Positions 63,347 to 64,000 of a stretch of DNA of 64,000 nt are shown one piece after another. The position numbers and the translations under genes were made by a program. How positions within the stretch are numbered: position 1 is the first letter of the stretch; each line of letters opens with the position of its first letter. Origin of the DNA: an uncultured Ruminococcus sp. (lineage in GTDB: Bacteria; Bacillota; Clostridia; Oscillospirales; Ruminococcaceae); assembly GCA_947624255.1 (NCBI GenBank), contig CANQJO010000005.1:62001-126000 (forward strand). Direction: 5' to 3'. The notes under the pieces are model-generated. The model was not told the origin of the DNA and ran no database searches. It was given only the letters and a program-made list of their open reading frames with translations.

Positions 63347-64000
63347 CTATTCTACTTTGAAATCTTCATTGAACATATTTGTTGAAAGATACCGCAGACC
63401 CGTATCCGGCAAAACGGCAACTATGGTTTTTCCCGCATTTTCGGGTTTTTTTGCAAGCTCTAAAGCAACATGAATTGCCGCACCGGATGATGCACCGATC
63501 AAAATTCCGTCTGTCCGTGCCACTTCTCTTGCCGCTGCATATGCCTGATTTGTATGGACTTCGTACCACTCGTCATAAACTTTTCTGTCAAGATTTGCAG
63601 GAATAAAGCGTTCCTCGACATTTTCAAACGGATGAACGCCCGTAATTTCCTCTTGGTCGGGATTTTCGGGAGTCTGGAAAGAATCCGGCGTAGGCTGAAT
63701 TCCGACAACTTTAATATCGGGATTTTTCGATTTCAGGAAATTTCCCGTGCCCGAAAGAGTACCGCCTGTGCCGACATTTGCTACGAGAATATCGACTTTT
63801 CCGTCCGTATCTTCCCAGATTTCCGGACCTGTTGTGTTGAAATGGATTTCGGGATTTGCGGAATTTCTCGTCTGATCTGCAAACCACACTTTCTGCCCCT
63901 GCACAGCTCTTTCAAGAGCCTTTACACACTCAACAAAATCCGCACCGTACTTCTCCATACTTTCCACAATTTCGGGAACTTCCGTAATTTTGACCGTTTC
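63347..64000 (-). CDS. cysK: Cysteine synthase (partial; N terminus beyond the window)
   Basis: The visible 217 residues are the C-terminal two thirds of an O-acetylserine sulfhydrylase. The PLP-phosphate loop is GTGGTLSGTG, followed by VVGIQP, GILIGASSGAA and the C-terminal LPDTGLRYLSTNMF. The frame stays open to base 64000. It makes cysteine from O-acetylserine and sulfide. Placement at the front of the nitrogenase-like genes with only 11 bases between suggests a shared transcript and a sulfur link. Confidence 0.93.
   Translation of the reverse strand, partial: ETVKITEVPEIVESMEKYGADFVECVKALERAVQGQKVWFADQTRNSANPEIHFNTTGPEIWEDTDGKVDILVANVGTGGTLSGTGNFLKSKNPDIKVVGIQPTPDSFQTPENPDQEEITGVHPFENVEERFIPANLDRKVYDEWYEVHTNQAYAAAREVARTDGILIGASSGAAIHVALELAKKPENAGKTIVAVLPDTGLRYLSTNMFNEDFKVE

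Noticed and set aside
1-64000. CRISPR arrays, insertion sequences and prophage genes
   Set aside because: No regularly spaced repeats, transposase or phage structural genes were seen; the restriction island shows no recognisable integrase or terminal repeats.

Overview
The window looks like chromosome from a cellulosome-forming Ruminococcus (Oscillospiraceae, Clostridia). This rests on four secreted proteins with dockerin repeats (a trypsin-like protease, an unknown protein, a GH30 and a GH74 glycanase), a SCIFF ranthipeptide pair, the sporulation genes yqfC, yqfD, ylbJ-like and spoVG, strong AGGAGG ribosome binding sites and textbook sigma-A promoters. The genus is inferred from family content; the species cannot be read from this sequence.

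Layout, left to right. 1-2250: end of an M16 peptidase-like gene, lgt with an acidic repeat tail, and folD. 2333-4661: dockerin protease and dockerin protein of unknown role, behind a promoter and a 13-codon leader ORF. 4761-8060: tRNA-Arg(CCG) and a GH30 enzyme with two F5/8C domains and a dockerin. 8259-14189 (minus): thiamine operon thiS-thiG-thiH-tenI-thiED-thiC under a TPP riboswitch with an attenuator. 14220-18322: PPi-type phosphofructokinase and HAD phosphatase, a cobalamin adenosyltransferase, and a PAS-GGDEF cyclase. 18452-20229: MATE exporter, a candidate structured RNA and tRNA-Gln(TTG). 20424-24914: GT-C-like membrane protein, FAD oxidoreductase and GtrA. 24927-30157: response regulator, intramembrane-sensing kinase and an ABC exporter with a probable regulator site at its promoter. 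30185-33414: metY, then SCIFF maturase and precursor (minus). 33486-36128: yqfCD and a divergent ylbJ-like gene. 36132-45175 (minus): folC-HD-folP-folBK-folA-BECR-like protein-uvrC, then REC/GGDEF/EAL, Hpt and REC genes behind their own promoter. 45232-51442: GH74-dockerin, YfhO and Nudix genes, spoVG. 52117-54935: murC, lexA and a CmpB-type membrane protein.

55030-58500 is an AT-rich defence island: Vsr endonuclease, a decayed cytosine methyltransferase, an intact cytosine methyltransferase, a 61-codon fragment, an HpaII-family restriction enzyme and a frameshifted small gene. Its right edge abuts the 5' stub of a hydE-like radical SAM gene (58535-58764), suggesting that insertion or rearrangement destroyed that locus.

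58812-64000 (minus) is the most unusual locus: cysteine synthase (cut by the window edge), two nitrogenase component-1 family subunits that each keep three P-cluster-type cysteines, a NifX-like protein with a Gly-Cys-rich insert, and a rhodanese-ThiF fusion in the position of hesA in nif clusters. The pairing with cysK and a sulfur-carrier type E1 suggests a nitrogenase-like reductase tied to sulfur metabolism, not classical N2 fixation; this is inference. A matching NifH-like reductase, if present, would lie beyond position 64000.
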